This document shows, one piece after another, positions 39,579 to 51,442 of a stretch of 64,000 nt of DNA. The DNA is from Flavobacteriaceae bacterium (GTDB taxonomy: Bacteria; Bacteroidota; Bacteroidia; Flavobacteriales; Flavobacteriaceae), in assembly GCA_018669795.1 (NCBI GenBank), contig JABHSQ010000011.1:62001-126000 (forward strand), in the 5' to 3' direction. The notes beneath the pieces were generated by a model. The model saw nothing but the letters and a program-made list of their open reading frames with translations. It was not told the DNA's origin and ran no database searches. Position 1 is the first letter of the stretch. Every line of letters starts with the position of its first letter. The translations under genes and the position numbers were made by a program.

Positions 39579-39597
39579 AGTTTAAAAAACCATTATA

Positions 39598-41610
39598 TTA
39601 ATCTACATTGTCATGTAAAAAAGAATTATTAGACCGCAAATCTAATTCATTATCATCATCTGTATTTACTGAAGTTCTTGACAAGTTAGATTCTTGATTT
39701 GATGTTTTGTCTAATTCTATACCCATACGTTTATAAGCCGGTTGCTTTTCAATTTCATCAATATGAGAAGGCTTGTTATTAAACTTATAATTAAACTCTT
39801 TCATTTGTCTTTTTCTAATTTCGGTACGTTCACTTAACAATTTAGAAATTGGCGTATTTAAAGGATCTTCTGGTTCATTTTCTTCTTTATTAATTCGTTC
39901 CGGAACAGCTATAATTCTAGTTTCGAAAACAATTTCTTCATCACTAATTTCATCTTCAAGCGCTAATGGTTTAGCTTCATTTAAATGATCTTCTACTTCT
40001 TGATAGTTATCTAAACTATAGGTGATAGTTTGCTCTTTAGTAACTTCGGTAATAGGAGCTACTTCGATATGATCATTCACTTCAATTTCTTCAACACTAG
40101 AAGTCATTGTTTCCAATTTTATTCCAGCTTTATGATATTGTTTTTTTGTTTCAAAAGTCTCTTCAGAAGCAGTGTTCACTTCTAAATCAAACATTAATAT
40201 TTGCTCCTCAGGAGACTCAATATTTATATTTACTTCGGTAAATTCATCTTCAATAGTTTCTTCTAATTTTGAATCTACAATAATAAAATCTTCAACATTA
40301 ATCTCATTAATAGTTACTTCTTCAAATTCAGCCAAATGATGAATGTCAATTTCTTCACAATTAACTTCAATGTTTTTTAATAAATCAGATGTTTCAATGC
40401 AATCCTTAAATGGAATGGATTTTTTTGGAATAGCAACTTCTTTAACTTCTTCAAAAAGAGAATGTCTAATTATTGGCTCTTCCATTTTATTTGTAATTGG
40501 TTCATTAGAAATTAAACCAATATTAAATTCATTTTTATCAGAAACTAAAACTTGTTCTGCTCGCTGTTCATCGTCAAGAATATGAATTACTTTTTTAGAC
40601 TCTGTATTTACAATATCATTTTGTTGTTCTACATTAAACCCTGTAGCAATAACTGTAATAGCAATACTATCTTCCAAAGATTCATCATCACCAACACCCA
40701 TAATAATATTAGCACCATGTCCAGCCTCACTCTGGATAAAGTCACTAATTTCACCAATTTCATCAATAGTAATTTCTTCTAGCCCAGAAACAATTAACAA
40801 CAACACATTTGTAGCTCCTTTAATTTTGTTGTCATTTAATAATGGAGAATCCAATGCTTTTGAAATTGCTTCGGAAGCTCTATTAGTTCCGCTTGCACTA
40901 GCACTACCCATAATCGCAGTTCCACTATTTGAAAGTACTGTTTTCGCGTCACGTAAATCAATATTTTGTGTATAATGATGCGTAATTACTTCTGCAATTC
41001 CTCTAGCCGCAGTTGCTAACACTTCATCTGCTTTAGAGAATCCAGCTTTAAAACCTAGGTTCCCGTAAACATCCCGTAACTTATTGTTATTAATTACTAT
41101 AAGAGAATCAACATTATCTCTTAACCTTTCCACCCCAATATTTGCTTGTTGGTTTCTCATTTTACCTTCAAACTCAAAAGGTATTGTTACAATCCCAACA
41201 GTTAGGATATTTAAATCCTTAGCCATTTTAGCAATAATAGGTGCTGCACCTGTTCCAGTACCACCCCCCATTCCAGCTGTTATAAACAACATTTTAGTAT
41301 TTGTTGTAAGCATCGCTTTAATATCTTCCATACTTTCAACAGCAGACTGCTCTCCTATTTCAGGGTTTGCACCAGCTCCTAAACCTTCGGTTAATGTAAC
41401 ACCCAATTGAATTTTATTAGGTACAGGGCTGCTATCTAAAGCTTGAGAGTCTGTGTTACAAATAACAAAATCTACACCGTTTATTCCTTGACTAAACATG
41501 TGATTGATTGCATTGCTACCACCTCCACCAACTCCAATGACTTTGATTACATTGGATTGGTTTTTTGGCATATCGAACTGAAAACTGTCCATTTGTTTGT
41601 TACTACTCAT
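39598..41610 (-). CDS. ftsZ: Cell division protein FtsZ with long acidic linker
   Basis: GGGGSNAINHM, ITAGMGGGTGTGAAP; extended Glu/Asp-rich C-terminal region. Confidence 0.96.
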   Translation of the reverse strand: MSSNKQMDSFQFDMPKNQSNVIKVIGVGGGGSNAINHMFSQGINGVDFVICNTDSQALDSSPVPNKIQLGVTLTEGLGAGANPEIGEQSAVESMEDIKAMLTTNTKMLFITAGMGGGTGTGAAPIIAKMAKDLNILTVGIVTIPFEFEGKMRNQQANIGVERLRDNVDSLIVINNNKLRDVYGNLGFKAGFSKADEVLATAARGIAEVITHHYTQNIDLRDAKTVLSNSGTAIMGSASASGTNRASEAISKALDSPLLNDNKIKGATNVLLLIVSGLEEITIDEIGEISDFIQSEAGHGANIIMGVGDDESLEDSIAITVIATGFNVEQQNDIVNTESKKVIHILDDEQRAEQVLVSDKNEFNIGLISNEPITNKMEEPIIRHSLFEEVKEVAIPKKSIPFKDCIETSDLLKNIEVNCEEIDIHHLAEFEEVTINEINVEDFIIVDSKLEETIEDEFTEVNINIESPEEQILMFDLEVNTASEETFETKKQYHKAGIKLETMTSSVEEIEVNDHIEVAPITEVTKEQTITYSLDNYQEVEDHLNEAKPLALEDEISDEEIVFETRIIAVPERINKEENEPEDPLNTPISKLLSERTEIRKRQMKEFNYKFNNKPSHIDEIEKQPAYKRMGIELDKTSNQESNLSRTSVNTDDDNELDLRSNNSFLHDNVD

Positions 41611-41667
41611 AATTTTATTTTTGTGAGGTTGTGTTAGTTTGTTTTATTATGATGTCTTAAATATTTA

Positions 41668-42993
41668 TTATTCTGCGTTATCTAAAAAATCTTTTAGGTT
41701 TTCTACCCATTTATCGAAAAATCCTTGCCGTTTTGGTTTTAGTTTTTCTTCAATCTCTTTATCTAATTCTTCATTAGTTAGAGGTTCCAATTCTTTATTT
41801 ATTATTTCTTCATCTTCAACTTCATTTATTTTGTTATTCTCCAATCCATTTAAAACCAATCCAACTGCAGTTGCATACATCGGACTTGTAACTTCACTAT
41901 CACTATCGCCTGCCATATGTTCATTAGGAAAACCAACACGAGTATCCATTCCTGTAATATACTCCACTAATTGTTTTAAATGTTTTAATTGAGCTCCTCC
42001 TCCTGTTAATACAATCCCCGCTATTAGTTTTTTCTTTTGATCTTCGTGACCATAATTTTTAATTTCTAGATAAACTTGTTCAACGATCTCAATTACCCTA
42101 GCATGAATTATTTTGGAAAGGTTTTTAAGCGAAATTTCTTTAGGTTCTCTTCCTCTTAATCCAGGTATAGAAACAATTTCATTGTCTTTATTTTCTCCTG
42201 GCCAAGCTGATCCAAATTTAATTTTAAGCAATTCTGCTTGCTTTTCAATGATGGAGCAACCCTCTTTAATATCTTCAGTTATAACATTTCCCCCAAAAGG
42301 AATTACTGCAGTATGTCTAATAATTCCATCTTTAAATATGGCCAAATCTGTTGTTCCTCCACCAATATCTATCAATGCAACACCTGCCTCTTTTTCTTCA
42401 ATTCCCAATACTGCATTTGCTGAGGCTAACGGCTCTAATGTAATCCCAGAAAGTGTTAAACCAGAACTTTTAATACATCTCCCAATATTTCTAATGGAAG
42501 TCACTTGGCCCACTACTACGTGAAAATTAGCCTCTAATCTTCCTCCATACATACCTATTGGTTCTTTGATTTCATTTTGTCCATCAACTTTAAAATCTTG
42601 TGGAAGTACATGAATTATTTCTTCTCCAGGTAACATCACTAATTTATGAACTTGATTACACAGATTTTCAATATCAAGCTCATCAATTACAATATCACTA
42701 TCTTTTCTGGTGATGTAATCGCTATGTTGTAAACTTCTAATATGTTGCCCTGCAATTCCTACTATTACATCATAAATTTTCATTCCTGAAGAAGTTTCTG
42801 CATCTTGGACTGCTTGTTGAATTGACTGAATGGTTTGTGTTATATTATTTACAACTCCACGATGAACTCCTAAACTTTTAGATTTTCCAAGACCTAAAAT
42901 CTCAAGTTTACCATATTCATTGTACTTACCAATCATGGCGACAATCTTGGTTGTACCAATATCTAATCCAACTGCTATTTTATTATCCTCCAT
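41668..42993 (-). CDS. ftsA: Cell division protein FtsA
   Basis: Actin-like VGLDIGTTKIVAMIG, DIGGGTTDLAIF; C-terminal amphipathic helix GFFDKWVENLKDFL. Confidence 0.95.
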   Translation of the reverse strand: MEDNKIAVGLDIGTTKIVAMIGKYNEYGKLEILGLGKSKSLGVHRGVVNNITQTIQSIQQAVQDAETSSGMKIYDVIVGIAGQHIRSLQHSDYITRKDSDIVIDELDIENLCNQVHKLVMLPGEEIIHVLPQDFKVDGQNEIKEPIGMYGGRLEANFHVVVGQVTSIRNIGRCIKSSGLTLSGITLEPLASANAVLGIEEKEAGVALIDIGGGTTDLAIFKDGIIRHTAVIPFGGNVITEDIKEGCSIIEKQAELLKIKFGSAWPGENKDNEIVSIPGLRGREPKEISLKNLSKIIHARVIEIVEQVYLEIKNYGHEDQKKKLIAGIVLTGGGAQLKHLKQLVEYITGMDTRVGFPNEHMAGDSDSEVTSPMYATAVGLVLNGLENNKINEVEDEEIINKELEPLTNEELDKEIEEKLKPKRQGFFDKWVENLKDFLDNAE

Positions 42994-43714
42994 TTGTTTC
43001 CTTTTTTGTAGCTACAACTTGATTTTTAAATTTTAAATTAATCAAACTATAAGTATCAAGTAAACTATCATTCTTAGTTAGTTTGTAAAAAGCTTTAAAT
43101 TTTTGAAACTTAGTTTCTATATCCTTAGATTTTCCAAAAAGCACTTTAAATTGATTCTTTCGAATTCTTAAAAATACATCTCCTTCAGTTGTAACATCCA
43201 AACCAACAACGTATTCCTTCATAAATTCATCATTAGTTATTTTTTTAACTAATTTTGTTACTTCTATGTATTGATTTTCTGAAATTCCAGTAACAATTGG
43301 AACTCTTGCTGAATGAACTGCTGACAAAGGCATGTTCTTTCCGTCTTCATCCAAATAAAAATTTGGAATTCCCTCAACTCTAGCTATGGGTCTTCTTTGT
43401 ATAACTTTTGCTCCTAAAACCCCATTAACTGTAACGTAAATATCTGCATTTTTAATCATAGGGTTTTCTGACAATCTTTTTTCCATCTTATTCAAATCTA
43501 AAGTTTCTTTACCTATGCTCGTAACACTGTCTTTATTTTGTATTAACAATTTATTAACCATATTTTCAGTGATAAATAACCGTTTTTCATCTTTAAATTC
43601 TATATCAATTTTAGTGATTTTTCTGACTTCATTTCTTTGTTTACTGAAACCAAACATAAAAACGATTAAACTCGCAATAACTAAAAATTTTATGATGCCC
43701 CAGTTAATCTTCAT
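42983..43714 (-). CDS. ftsQ: Cell division protein FtsQ
   Basis: Single N-terminal TM, POTRA-like region; position between murC and ftsA. Confidence 0.85.
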   Translation of the reverse strand: MKINWGIIKFLVIASLIVFMFGFSKQRNEVRKITKIDIEFKDEKRLFITENMVNKLLIQNKDSVTSIGKETLDLNKMEKRLSENPMIKNADIYVTVNGVLGAKVIQRRPIARVEGIPNFYLDEDGKNMPLSAVHSARVPIVTGISENQYIEVTKLVKKITNDEFMKEYVVGLDVTTEGDVFLRIRKNQFKVLFGKSKDIETKFQKFKAFYKLTKNDSLLDTYSLINLKFKNQVVATKKETNGG

Positions 43715-45059
43715 CTTTTAAATGTTTTGTTACAGACTCTACTTCAACTCCAATATCCCCAGCGCCTACCATTAATTTAACTTTACAATTAGATTTCTTA
43801 ACTTCTATTGAAAGGTCTTCTTTAGTAACTATTTTTTTATTGCTATTTTCTATTTTATCAAGTAGCCATTGCGAAGAAACCCCTTCAATTGGTTTTTCTC
43901 TTGCAGGATATATTTCTAACAATATTACTTCATCAAAACGAGATAAACTTTTTGCAAATTCATTTCCAAAATCCTTGGTACGAGAAAATAAATGCGGCTG
44001 AAAAACAATTAACTTTTTATTTTGAGGATACATTTCAGTAACAGCTTGATGTAACGCGTTGATTTCGGTAGGATGATGCGCATAATCATCAATTAATACT
44101 AAATTTTTAGTTCTTATTTTATAAGAAAATCTTCTTTTTACTCCTTTAAAGTCCTTTAAAGCTTTGGACAGGCAATCGATTGGGGAACCTGCTAAAATTG
44201 CCATACCTAAAGCAGTAAGAGCATTAAACATATTATGACGACCTGGTAAATGGAATTGTAAATCTTTAATTTCTTCAGAAGGTGTTTTTAAATCAAAAAC
44301 ATAACTCCCTTCTTCTATCCTAACATTTCTAGCTTCAAAATCTGCATTTTCAGTTGCAGAAACTGTTTTCCCTTCTAATGGAAGTCCCTTTTTAAATAAT
44401 AAATTATTAGAATCTGGAACTAACTTTGAAAACTCAATAAAAGTCTTTTCTAATGCTGAAGTGGTACCATAAATATCTAAATGATCCGCATCCATTGAGG
44501 TAATACAAGCTATGGTCGGTTTTAAATGAAGAAAAGAGCGATCAAATTCATCCGCTTCTACTACCATTATTTCACTTCCTTTATAAATAAGATTTGAGTT
44601 GTAATTTTCAGTCACACCTCCTAAAAATGCAGTTACCGGCATATTGCAACTTGCAAGTAAATGACCTAAAATAGCTGAAGTGGTAGTTTTTCCATGGGTT
44701 CCGGCAACCGCTAAACAAATGCTATTTTTGGATATTTCTCCAAGTAATTCTGAACGCTTCATAATACTATATTCTTTAGCGTTTAACCAAGAAATAATTT
44801 TATTATTTTTGGGTATTGCTGGTGTACAGACGATAAGCGTATTTTTATTTTTCTGGATTAGTTCTGGAATCAAGGAAACTTCATCTTTAAATTGAATAGT
44901 AATTCCTTCATGAATCAACGTATTTGTAATTTCTGAAGGAGTCTTATCATAACCAAAAACTTTTTTACCTTGTAAATTAAAGTATCGAGCCAATGCACTC
45001 ATACCGATACCCCCAATACCTACAAAATAAAAATTCTCTATGTTTTTAATACTACTCAT
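43704..45059 (-). CDS. murC: UDP-N-acetylmuramate--L-alanine ligase
   Basis: GIGGIGMSALAR, AGTHGKTTTSA, DDYAHHPTEI. Confidence 0.96.
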   Translation of the reverse strand: MSSIKNIENFYFVGIGGIGMSALARYFNLQGKKVFGYDKTPSEITNTLIHEGITIQFKDEVSLIPELIQKNKNTLIVCTPAIPKNNKIISWLNAKEYSIMKRSELLGEISKNSICLAVAGTHGKTTTSAILGHLLASCNMPVTAFLGGVTENYNSNLIYKGSEIMVVEADEFDRSFLHLKPTIACITSMDADHLDIYGTTSALEKTFIEFSKLVPDSNNLLFKKGLPLEGKTVSATENADFEARNVRIEEGSYVFDLKTPSEEIKDLQFHLPGRHNMFNALTALGMAILAGSPIDCLSKALKDFKGVKRRFSYKIRTKNLVLIDDYAHHPTEINALHQAVTEMYPQNKKLIVFQPHLFSRTKDFGNEFAKSLSRFDEVILLEIYPAREKPIEGVSSQWLLDKIENSNKKIVTKEDLSIEVKKSNCKVKLMVGAGDIGVEVESVTKHLKDED

Positions 45060-45063
45060 TTAA

Positions 45064-46167
45064 TTAATGAATCTTTGCTTCTTTTAATAATTTCTCTATC
45101 TCTTCAACTATTTCTTTTGTTGCGTTTGGTTTCCCTAATGCTTTACAATTTTTCGATAATTGTAATTGATTTTCTTCTGAACTAAATAATTTATAAAATT
45201 CATCTTCAAATTGTATTTCTAAATCTTTTTCAGCAATTAAAATTGCAGCTTCTTTACTGCTAATAGATTTTGCATTTTTTATTTGATGATCTTCTGACAC
45301 ATTTGGTGAAGGAATAAATACAACAGGTTTTCCCACCAAACATAATTCTGAAACTGACAATGCACCTGCCCTAGAAATTATAAAATCGGAAGCTGCATAG
45401 GCCAAATCCATTCTATTTAAAAAAGCATGAACCTGCACATTTACATTTCCCTTTTCTTTATAAGATTCAAAATAATAACTACCGCATTGCCAAATGATTT
45501 GTAAATTTAATTTTGAGAAAAAATCTAAAGATGAATTGATCAAAGCATTGATTCTTCTTGCACCTAAACTTCCTCCTAAAACTAGGAGTGTCTTTTTCTG
45601 AGAATCTAGCTTAAAAAACGAAAGAGATTCTTTCCGTTTTTTAGAAATATCTAACAAATCTTGTCTTACTGGATTACCCGTTAATCTAATTTTTTCAGAA
45701 GGAAAATAGTGTTCCATACCATCGTAAGCAACACATATTTTTTTCACCTTAGCACTTAGCCATTTATTAGTGATTCCAGCATAAGAATTTTGTTCTTGGA
45801 TCAAACACGGAATTCCTTTATTGGAAGCTACTTTTAATAATGGTGCACTTGCATATCCTCCAGTTCCAATTGCTATATCGGGTTGAAATGATTTTATTAT
45901 TTTTCTAGATTCCCATAAACTTGAAATAAGTTTTAAAGGAAATATTAAATTTTTTAAAGAGAAGCTTCGTTGAAATCCAGAAATCCAAAGTCCTTTTATA
46001 GTATAACCCGATTCCGGAACTTTATCCATTTCCATTCTATCTTTGGCTCCAACAAATAGAAATTTAGCATCTGGATATCGCGATTTTAACTCATTCGCTA
46101 TAGCAACTGCTGGATAGATATGACCTCCAGTTCCTCCACCTGATATGATAAATTTATATGGCTTCAC
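45064..46167 (-). CDS. murG: UDP-GlcNAc:undecaprenyl-PP-MurNAc-pentapeptide GlcNAc transferase
   Basis: [27 protein letters not shown]. Confidence 0.96.
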   Translation of the reverse strand: MKPYKFIISGGGTGGHIYPAVAIANELKSRYPDAKFLFVGAKDRMEMDKVPESGYTIKGLWISGFQRSFSLKNLIFPLKLISSLWESRKIIKSFQPDIAIGTGGYASAPLLKVASNKGIPCLIQEQNSYAGITNKWLSAKVKKICVAYDGMEHYFPSEKIRLTGNPVRQDLLDISKKRKESLSFFKLDSQKKTLLVLGGSLGARRINALINSSLDFFSKLNLQIIWQCGSYYFESYKEKGNVNVQVHAFLNRMDLAYAASDFIISRAGALSVSELCLVGKPVVFIPSPNVSEDHQIKNAKSISSKEAAILIAEKDLEIQFEDEFYKLFSSEENQLQLSKNCKALGKPNATKEIVEEIEKLLKEAKIH

Positions 46168-47344
46168 TTAATATATCTAAAGGGTTTTCTTCTTGATTTT
46201 CAGTTTTTACAACTTCTCTTTTTGCACTAACACTTAATACCATTCCAATAGCCAAACAAGTCATCCAAATAGATGATCCACCACTGCTAATAAGTGGTAA
46301 AGTTTGGCCTGTAACCGGAAATATTTCTACAGCAACCGCCATATTTATCAACGCTACAAATACGATTGGCAACCCTACTCCTATAACTAATAATTTTCCA
46401 AATACTGTTTCTGCTTTATGTGCTACAATTACAAACCTAAATAGGAGTAACATATACAAAAACATTAAAAATAACGAACCTACAAGTCCAAATTCTTCCA
46501 CAATTATTGCGTAAATAAAATCGGAAGAAGATTGCGGCAAAAAGTTTTTCTGAATACTTTTTCCCGGACCTAATCCTGTAATACCTCCTGAAGCAATTGC
46601 AATTTTTGCTTTTTCAATTTGATAATCTGCTTCCGTTTCTTCGCCATCCGTAAAATTATCAATCCTACTCATCCACGTATCAACTCTATTAGGAAACAAA
46701 CCAGGAAATGCTTTAGCTGAAACAACAAATAATGTTAGAAAGAAAGCGCCTGCAAACAAAATTATTGATAAGTACTTTATTGGATAACCTCCTATAAAAA
46801 CCAATACCGAGAGCATAGAAAAAATAATTGCTGCTGTAGAAAAATTAGCAGGTAATATTAATGCTAATACTAGAAAAATAGGAACCCAAAGAGGTAATAT
46901 TGTTTCTTTAAATATAATCGTTTTATCTTTTATTCTTGCTAAATATCGCGCTACATACGTTAACAATACCACAGAAGCAAGTGTTGAACTTTGAAAAGTA
47001 AACCCAACAAATGGTATGCGTATCCAACGACTAGCATTTGCACCTTCAATAGTGGTTCCTTGTGTTATTGTTACAACTAACAAAATCAGTGCTATGGGTA
47101 ATGCTATAACAGATAAGCCTTTAAAATAATGATAGGGAACTTTATGCACTCCATATAAAATTACAAATCCCAAAACCAAATGTGCAAAATGTTTTAAAAG
47201 AAATTTTAGTGTATTTCCATCTCCATATAAATATGCCAAATTACTACTGGAGCTATACACTGGTAAAAATGAAAATAATGCTAACAAAGAGACAACAGCC
47301 CAAATAGTCTTATCTCCTTTTATATGTTGAAATACATTTTTCAT
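46154..47344 (-). CDS. ftsW: FtsW/RodA/SpoVE family glycosyltransferase
   Basis: Multi-[42 protein letters not shown]. Confidence 0.94.
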   Translation of the reverse strand: MKNVFQHIKGDKTIWAVVSLLALFSFLPVYSSSSNLAYLYGDGNTLKFLLKHFAHLVLGFVILYGVHKVPYHYFKGLSVIALPIALILLVVTITQGTTIEGANASRWIRIPFVGFTFQSSTLASVVLLTYVARYLARIKDKTIIFKETILPLWVPIFLVLALILPANFSTAAIIFSMLSVLVFIGGYPIKYLSIILFAGAFFLTLFVVSAKAFPGLFPNRVDTWMSRIDNFTDGEETEADYQIEKAKIAIASGGITGLGPGKSIQKNFLPQSSSDFIYAIIVEEFGLVGSLFLMFLYMLLLFRFVIVAHKAETVFGKLLVIGVGLPIVFVALINMAVAVEIFPVTGQTLPLISSGGSSIWMTCLAIGMVLSVSAKREVVKTENQEENPLDILSEAI

Positions 47345-47372
47345 TTTAAAATCTTAACTAATTAAAATATAA

Positions 47373-48716
47373 TTATAGATTACGTACTGCATTTTTAAAT
47401 TGTCTTCCTCTATCCTCATAGTCTTCAAATAAATCGAAACTAGCACAAGCAGGCGATAACAATACTGCATCACCTCTTTTAGAAAGTCGGTAAGCAACCT
47501 TAACAGCATCTTCCATCGAATGAGTTTCTACCATTATATCAACTACATTTCCAAAAGCTCTTATTATTTTATCATTATTAACACCCAAGCAAATAATTGC
47601 TTTTACTTTTTCGTTAACCAGCGGAAATAGCTCGCTGTAATCATTTCCTTTATCAACACCGCCTACAATCCAAACAGTGGGAGCCTCCATACTATCTAAA
47701 GCGTAAAATGTTGCATTTACATTGGTACCCTTAGAATCATTAATGTATTTAACATTGTTTATTTTTAATACGTTTTCTAAACGGTGCTCTACTCCTTGAA
47801 AGTTTTCTAAACTTCTTCTAATTGTTTCTTTTCTAATGCTTAGTAACTTCGAAACGGTTGAAGCAGCCATTGCATTTTTTGTATTGTGTTCTCCTTGTAA
47901 TCCTAGTTTTGAGATTGGCATAGTAAATGGGTTGTTATCTATTGTTATTATTATTTCGTTATTTTTTATATATGCACCTTTTTCTAATTCTTTTTTTACT
48001 GAAAAAGGCAGTAATTGAGATTTAATTGTTTTTTTTGAAATCCATTCATTTATCTTATCATCATCTGCATCATAAATAAAATAATCATCCTTTGTTTGAT
48101 TCATTACAATCCTAAATTTTGAATCTATATATGCATCATAATCGCTTTCATATCTATCTAAATGATCTGGTGATAGATTCGTTAAAACTGCAATGTGTGG
48201 AACAAAATCTTTAATTCCATCTAACTGAAAACTGCTTAATTCCAACACATACTCTTCAAAGTTTTCGGCTGCCACTAACTCAGCAAAACTTTTACCAATA
48301 TTCCCAGCTAAGGCAACATTTTTTCCTGCATCTTTTAAAATTTGATACGTCATAGTTGCTACGGTAGTTTTACCATTACTCCCTGTAATACCAATTAATG
48401 TTGCAGTAGTATATTTTGCTGCAAATTCAATTTCAGAAATAACAGCTACTCCTTTTTCTTTCAACTTCAACACAATTAGAGCATTATCTGGAATACCAGG
48501 GCTTTTCATTACCAAATCTGCTGAAAGAATTACAGTTTCTGAATGAACTTCTTCTTCCCACTTAATCTCCTGATGTAAAAGAACTTGTTTATAATTATTT
48601 TTAATTTTTCCATAGTCCGAAACAAACACTTCAAACCCTTCTTTTTTTCCTAAAATAGCCGTTCCTACTCCACTTTCCCCTGCTCCTAGTATGACTAATT
48701 TTAATTTTTTATTCAC
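47373..48716 (-). CDS. murD: UDP-N-acetylmuramoylalanine--D-glutamate ligase
   Basis: GAGESGVGTAILG, GITGSNGKTTVATM, INDSKGTNVNAT. Confidence 0.95.
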   Translation of the reverse strand: MNKKLKLVILGAGESGVGTAILGKKEGFEVFVSDYGKIKNNYKQVLLHQEIKWEEEVHSETVILSADLVMKSPGIPDNALIVLKLKEKGVAVISEIEFAAKYTTATLIGITGSNGKTTVATMTYQILKDAGKNVALAGNIGKSFAELVAAENFEEYVLELSSFQLDGIKDFVPHIAVLTNLSPDHLDRYESDYDAYIDSKFRIVMNQTKDDYFIYDADDDKINEWISKKTIKSQLLPFSVKKELEKGAYIKNNEIIITIDNNPFTMPISKLGLQGEHNTKNAMAASTVSKLLSIRKETIRRSLENFQGVEHRLENVLKINNVKYINDSKGTNVNATFYALDSMEAPTVWIVGGVDKGNDYSELFPLVNEKVKAIICLGVNNDKIIRAFGNVVDIMVETHSMEDAVKVAYRLSKRGDAVLLSPACASFDLFEDYEDRGRQFKNAVRNL

Positions 48717-48742
48717 TTTTATTCTTTCTATCTTTTATCTCC

Positions 48743-49975
48743 TTATCTAATTTTCAAAGTAGCAATTGTTAGAATCGCTAAAAATATTCCAACAATCCAG
48801 AATCGTGTGACAATTTTACTTTCGTGAAAACCTGATTTTTGATAATGATGATGGAGTGGTGACATTTTAAATATTCGCCTTCCTTCTCCAAATTTCTTTT
48901 TAGTGTATTTAAACCATCCTACCTGCATCACAACTGATAGATTTTCCATTAGAAAAATTCCACATAAAATTGGAATTAGCCATTCTTTACGAATTGCGAT
49001 TGCAATTACTGCTATAATTCCTCCGATGGTTAAACTCCCTGTATCACCCATAAAAACTTGAGCCGGATACGTGTTATACCAAAGAAAACCAATTAAGGCT
49101 CCAACAAAAGACATGATAAAAATAGAAAGCTCTCCAGTATTAGGGATATACATAATATTGAGGTAATCCGAAAAAATAACATTTCCAGAAACCCAAGCAA
49201 ACAGTGCCAACGTAACTCCAATTATTGCTGAAGTACCAGCAGCTAAACCGTCGATTCCATCAGTAAGATTGGCGCCATTAGACACTGCAGTAATGATAAA
49301 TATTATTATAGGAATAAAAATCAACCATACATAATCCTTAGCTTCTTCTCCTGCCCAACTAATTAAGCTTTCGTAATTAAATTCGTTTTTCTTTACAAAA
49401 GGAATGGTTGTTAATAAGGTTTTTTCTGCAGGATAAAACTCAGGAATTCTATTTTCTGAAACATTTTCAATAGAATTTGTAGTAGCTACCTTTTGCCTTT
49501 TCACAGTTATATCACTATGAAAATACATGGTAGTACCCACTATAATTCCTAATCCAACCTGCCCTATAACTTTAAACTTCCCTGAAAGACCTTCTTTATT
49601 TTTTTTGAATATTTTTATATAATCATCTATAAAGCCGATAATTCCCATCCAAACAGTTGTAACTAATAATAATATCACATAAATGTTCCCAAGTTTTGCA
49701 AAAAGCAACACTGGAATTATAGTTGCTAAAATGATAATAATTCCGCCCATAGTAGGCGTTCCAGCTTTTTCACTTTGCCCATCTAGACCAAGATCACGTA
49801 CGGTTTCACCAACTTGCTGTTTTCTTAAAAAGTTAATAATTTTTTTTCCATAAATAATTGCTATTAATAATGAAAATATGACCGCCAATGCAGCTCTAAA
49901 AGTTAAAAACTGAAAGAGTCCTGCACCTGGAAAATGGTATGTTTTTTCTAAATAGTCAAATAGATAATACAGCAT
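48743..49975 (-). CDS. mraY: Phospho-N-acetylmuramoyl-pentapeptide transferase
   Basis: [63 protein letters not shown]. Confidence 0.96.
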   Translation of the reverse strand: MLYYLFDYLEKTYHFPGAGLFQFLTFRAALAVIFSLLIAIIYGKKIINFLRKQQVGETVRDLGLDGQSEKAGTPTMGGIIIILATIIPVLLFAKLGNIYVILLLVTTVWMGIIGFIDDYIKIFKKNKEGLSGKFKVIGQVGLGIIVGTTMYFHSDITVKRQKVATTNSIENVSENRIPEFYPAEKTLLTTIPFVKKNEFNYESLISWAGEEAKDYVWLIFIPIIIFIITAVSNGANLTDGIDGLAAGTSAIIGVTLALFAWVSGNVIFSDYLNIMYIPNTGELSIFIMSFVGALIGFLWYNTYPAQVFMGDTGSLTIGGIIAVIAIAIRKEWLIPILCGIFLMENLSVVMQVGWFKYTKKKFGEGRRIFKMSPLHHHYQKSGFHESKIVTRFWIVGIFLAILTIATLKIR

Positions 49976-49978
49976 AAA

Positions 49979-51442
49979 TTATTTATTTAGGGCTTTTAAT
50001 AATTCATTTATAATTTTAAAGTCATCAAAATCGAATCGTTCGCCTTTTATTTCTTGATAAGTTTCATGACCCTTACCAGCAATTAGAATGATATCACCTT
50101 CGTTCGCTAACTGACAAGCCGTTTTAATCGCTTGTTTCCTATCTGAAATAGAGATTGTTTTACTAAAATATTCTCCAGGAACTCCTTTTTCTATAGAATC
50201 AATTATAGCTAATGGGTTTTCGCTTCTTGGGTTATCACTTGTAAAAATTACTTTGGTACTTAGTGTCGCTGCAATAGCGCCCATTTTTGGTCTTTTAGTA
50301 ATATCTCTGTCTCCACCACAACCAACTACAGTAATTAATTCTTCATTTTTAGTTCGGATTGTATTAATAGTTTCTAATACATTTTTTAAAGCATCAGGAG
50401 TGTGAGCATAATCAACAATTACAGTTATATTCTTTTTAGAAATTAAATATTGAAACCTACCATCAACACTTTCAAGCTCACTCATTAATTGCAACGTATT
50501 TAAGTTTTTCAATCCTAATAAATCGGCTGCTCCATAAATTGCTAATAAATTATAAGCATTAAAACTCCCTATAAGCTTCACCCATAATTCTTGATTATTT
50601 ATTTTTAATAACAATCCATTAAATTGATTCTCTAAAATCTGAGCCTTATAATCTGCTATCGATTTTAATGCATATGTATGTTTTTTAGCATTGGTATTTT
50701 GAAGCATTACCTTGCCATTCTTATCATCGCTATTTGTTAATGCAAAAGCTGTTTTAGGGAGTTGATCAAAAAACGCTTTCTTAACATCTCTATAGGTAGC
50801 AAAGTCATTATGATAATCTAAATGGTCGTGAGACAAATTGGTAAATATTCCTCCTTCAAATTTTAATCCTTCCGTTCGCTTTTGATGTATACCGTGAGAA
50901 CTAACCTCCATAAAACAGAACTCCACACCTTCTTCTACCATTTTTTTTAAATACATATTGATAGTCAAAGAATCTGGCGTAGTATGAGTAGCATTGTATT
51001 GTTTATGATCTACCATGATTTTCACAGTAGAAAGCAATCCTACTTTATAACCCGCTTTTTTAAATAATTGAAATAATAAAGAAGTGATAGTAGTTTTACC
51101 ATTGGTTCCTGTTACTCCAATTAACTTTAAATTGTCTGAAGGATTCCCATAATAATTGGCTGCTAAAACAGATAATGCCTTATGTGAATCAGCTACTTGC
51201 ACATAGGTTATTCCATTGATTATTTCTTCAGGAATTACTTCACAAATTATTACTAAAGCTCCGAGATTTGTTGCATTTTTTATGAAATTATGACCGTCAG
51301 ATAACACCCCCCTAATTGCAATAAAAACATCGTTGAGCTGAATCTTTCTAGAATCAAATTCAATATTTCTAATTGCTACAGAAGTATTTCCTATCACTTT
51401 ATTGATAGTTACTTTATACAATATATCTTTAAGCTCTATCAT
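49979..51442 (-). CDS. murE: UDP-N-acetylmuramoyl-tripeptide synthetase
   Basis: GVTGTNGKTTITSLL, EVSSHGIHQKRTEG, SDNPRSENP (mDAP-type DNPR motif). Confidence 0.95.
   Translation of the reverse strand: MIELKDILYKVTINKVIGNTSVAIRNIEFDSRKIQLNDVFIAIRGVLSDGHNFIKNATNLGALVIICEVIPEEIINGITYVQVADSHKALSVLAANYYGNPSDNLKLIGVTGTNGKTTITSLLFQLFKKAGYKVGLLSTVKIMVDHKQYNATHTTPDSLTINMYLKKMVEEGVEFCFMEVSSHGIHQKRTEGLKFEGGIFTNLSHDHLDYHNDFATYRDVKKAFFDQLPKTAFALTNSDDKNGKVMLQNTNAKKHTYALKSIADYKAQILENQFNGLLLKINNQELWVKLIGSFNAYNLLAIYGAADLLGLKNLNTLQLMSELESVDGRFQYLISKKNITVIVDYAHTPDALKNVLETINTIRTKNEELITVVGCGGDRDITKRPKMGAIAATLSTKVIFTSDNPRSENPLAIIDSIEKGVPGEYFSKTISISDRKQAIKTACQLANEGDIILIAGKGHETYQEIKGERFDFDDFKIINELLKALNK

Noticed and set aside
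40552-40782. Plus-strand ORFs antisense to ftsZ
   Set aside because: Derived from AT-rich codon complement; no RBS, homology or promoter evidence.
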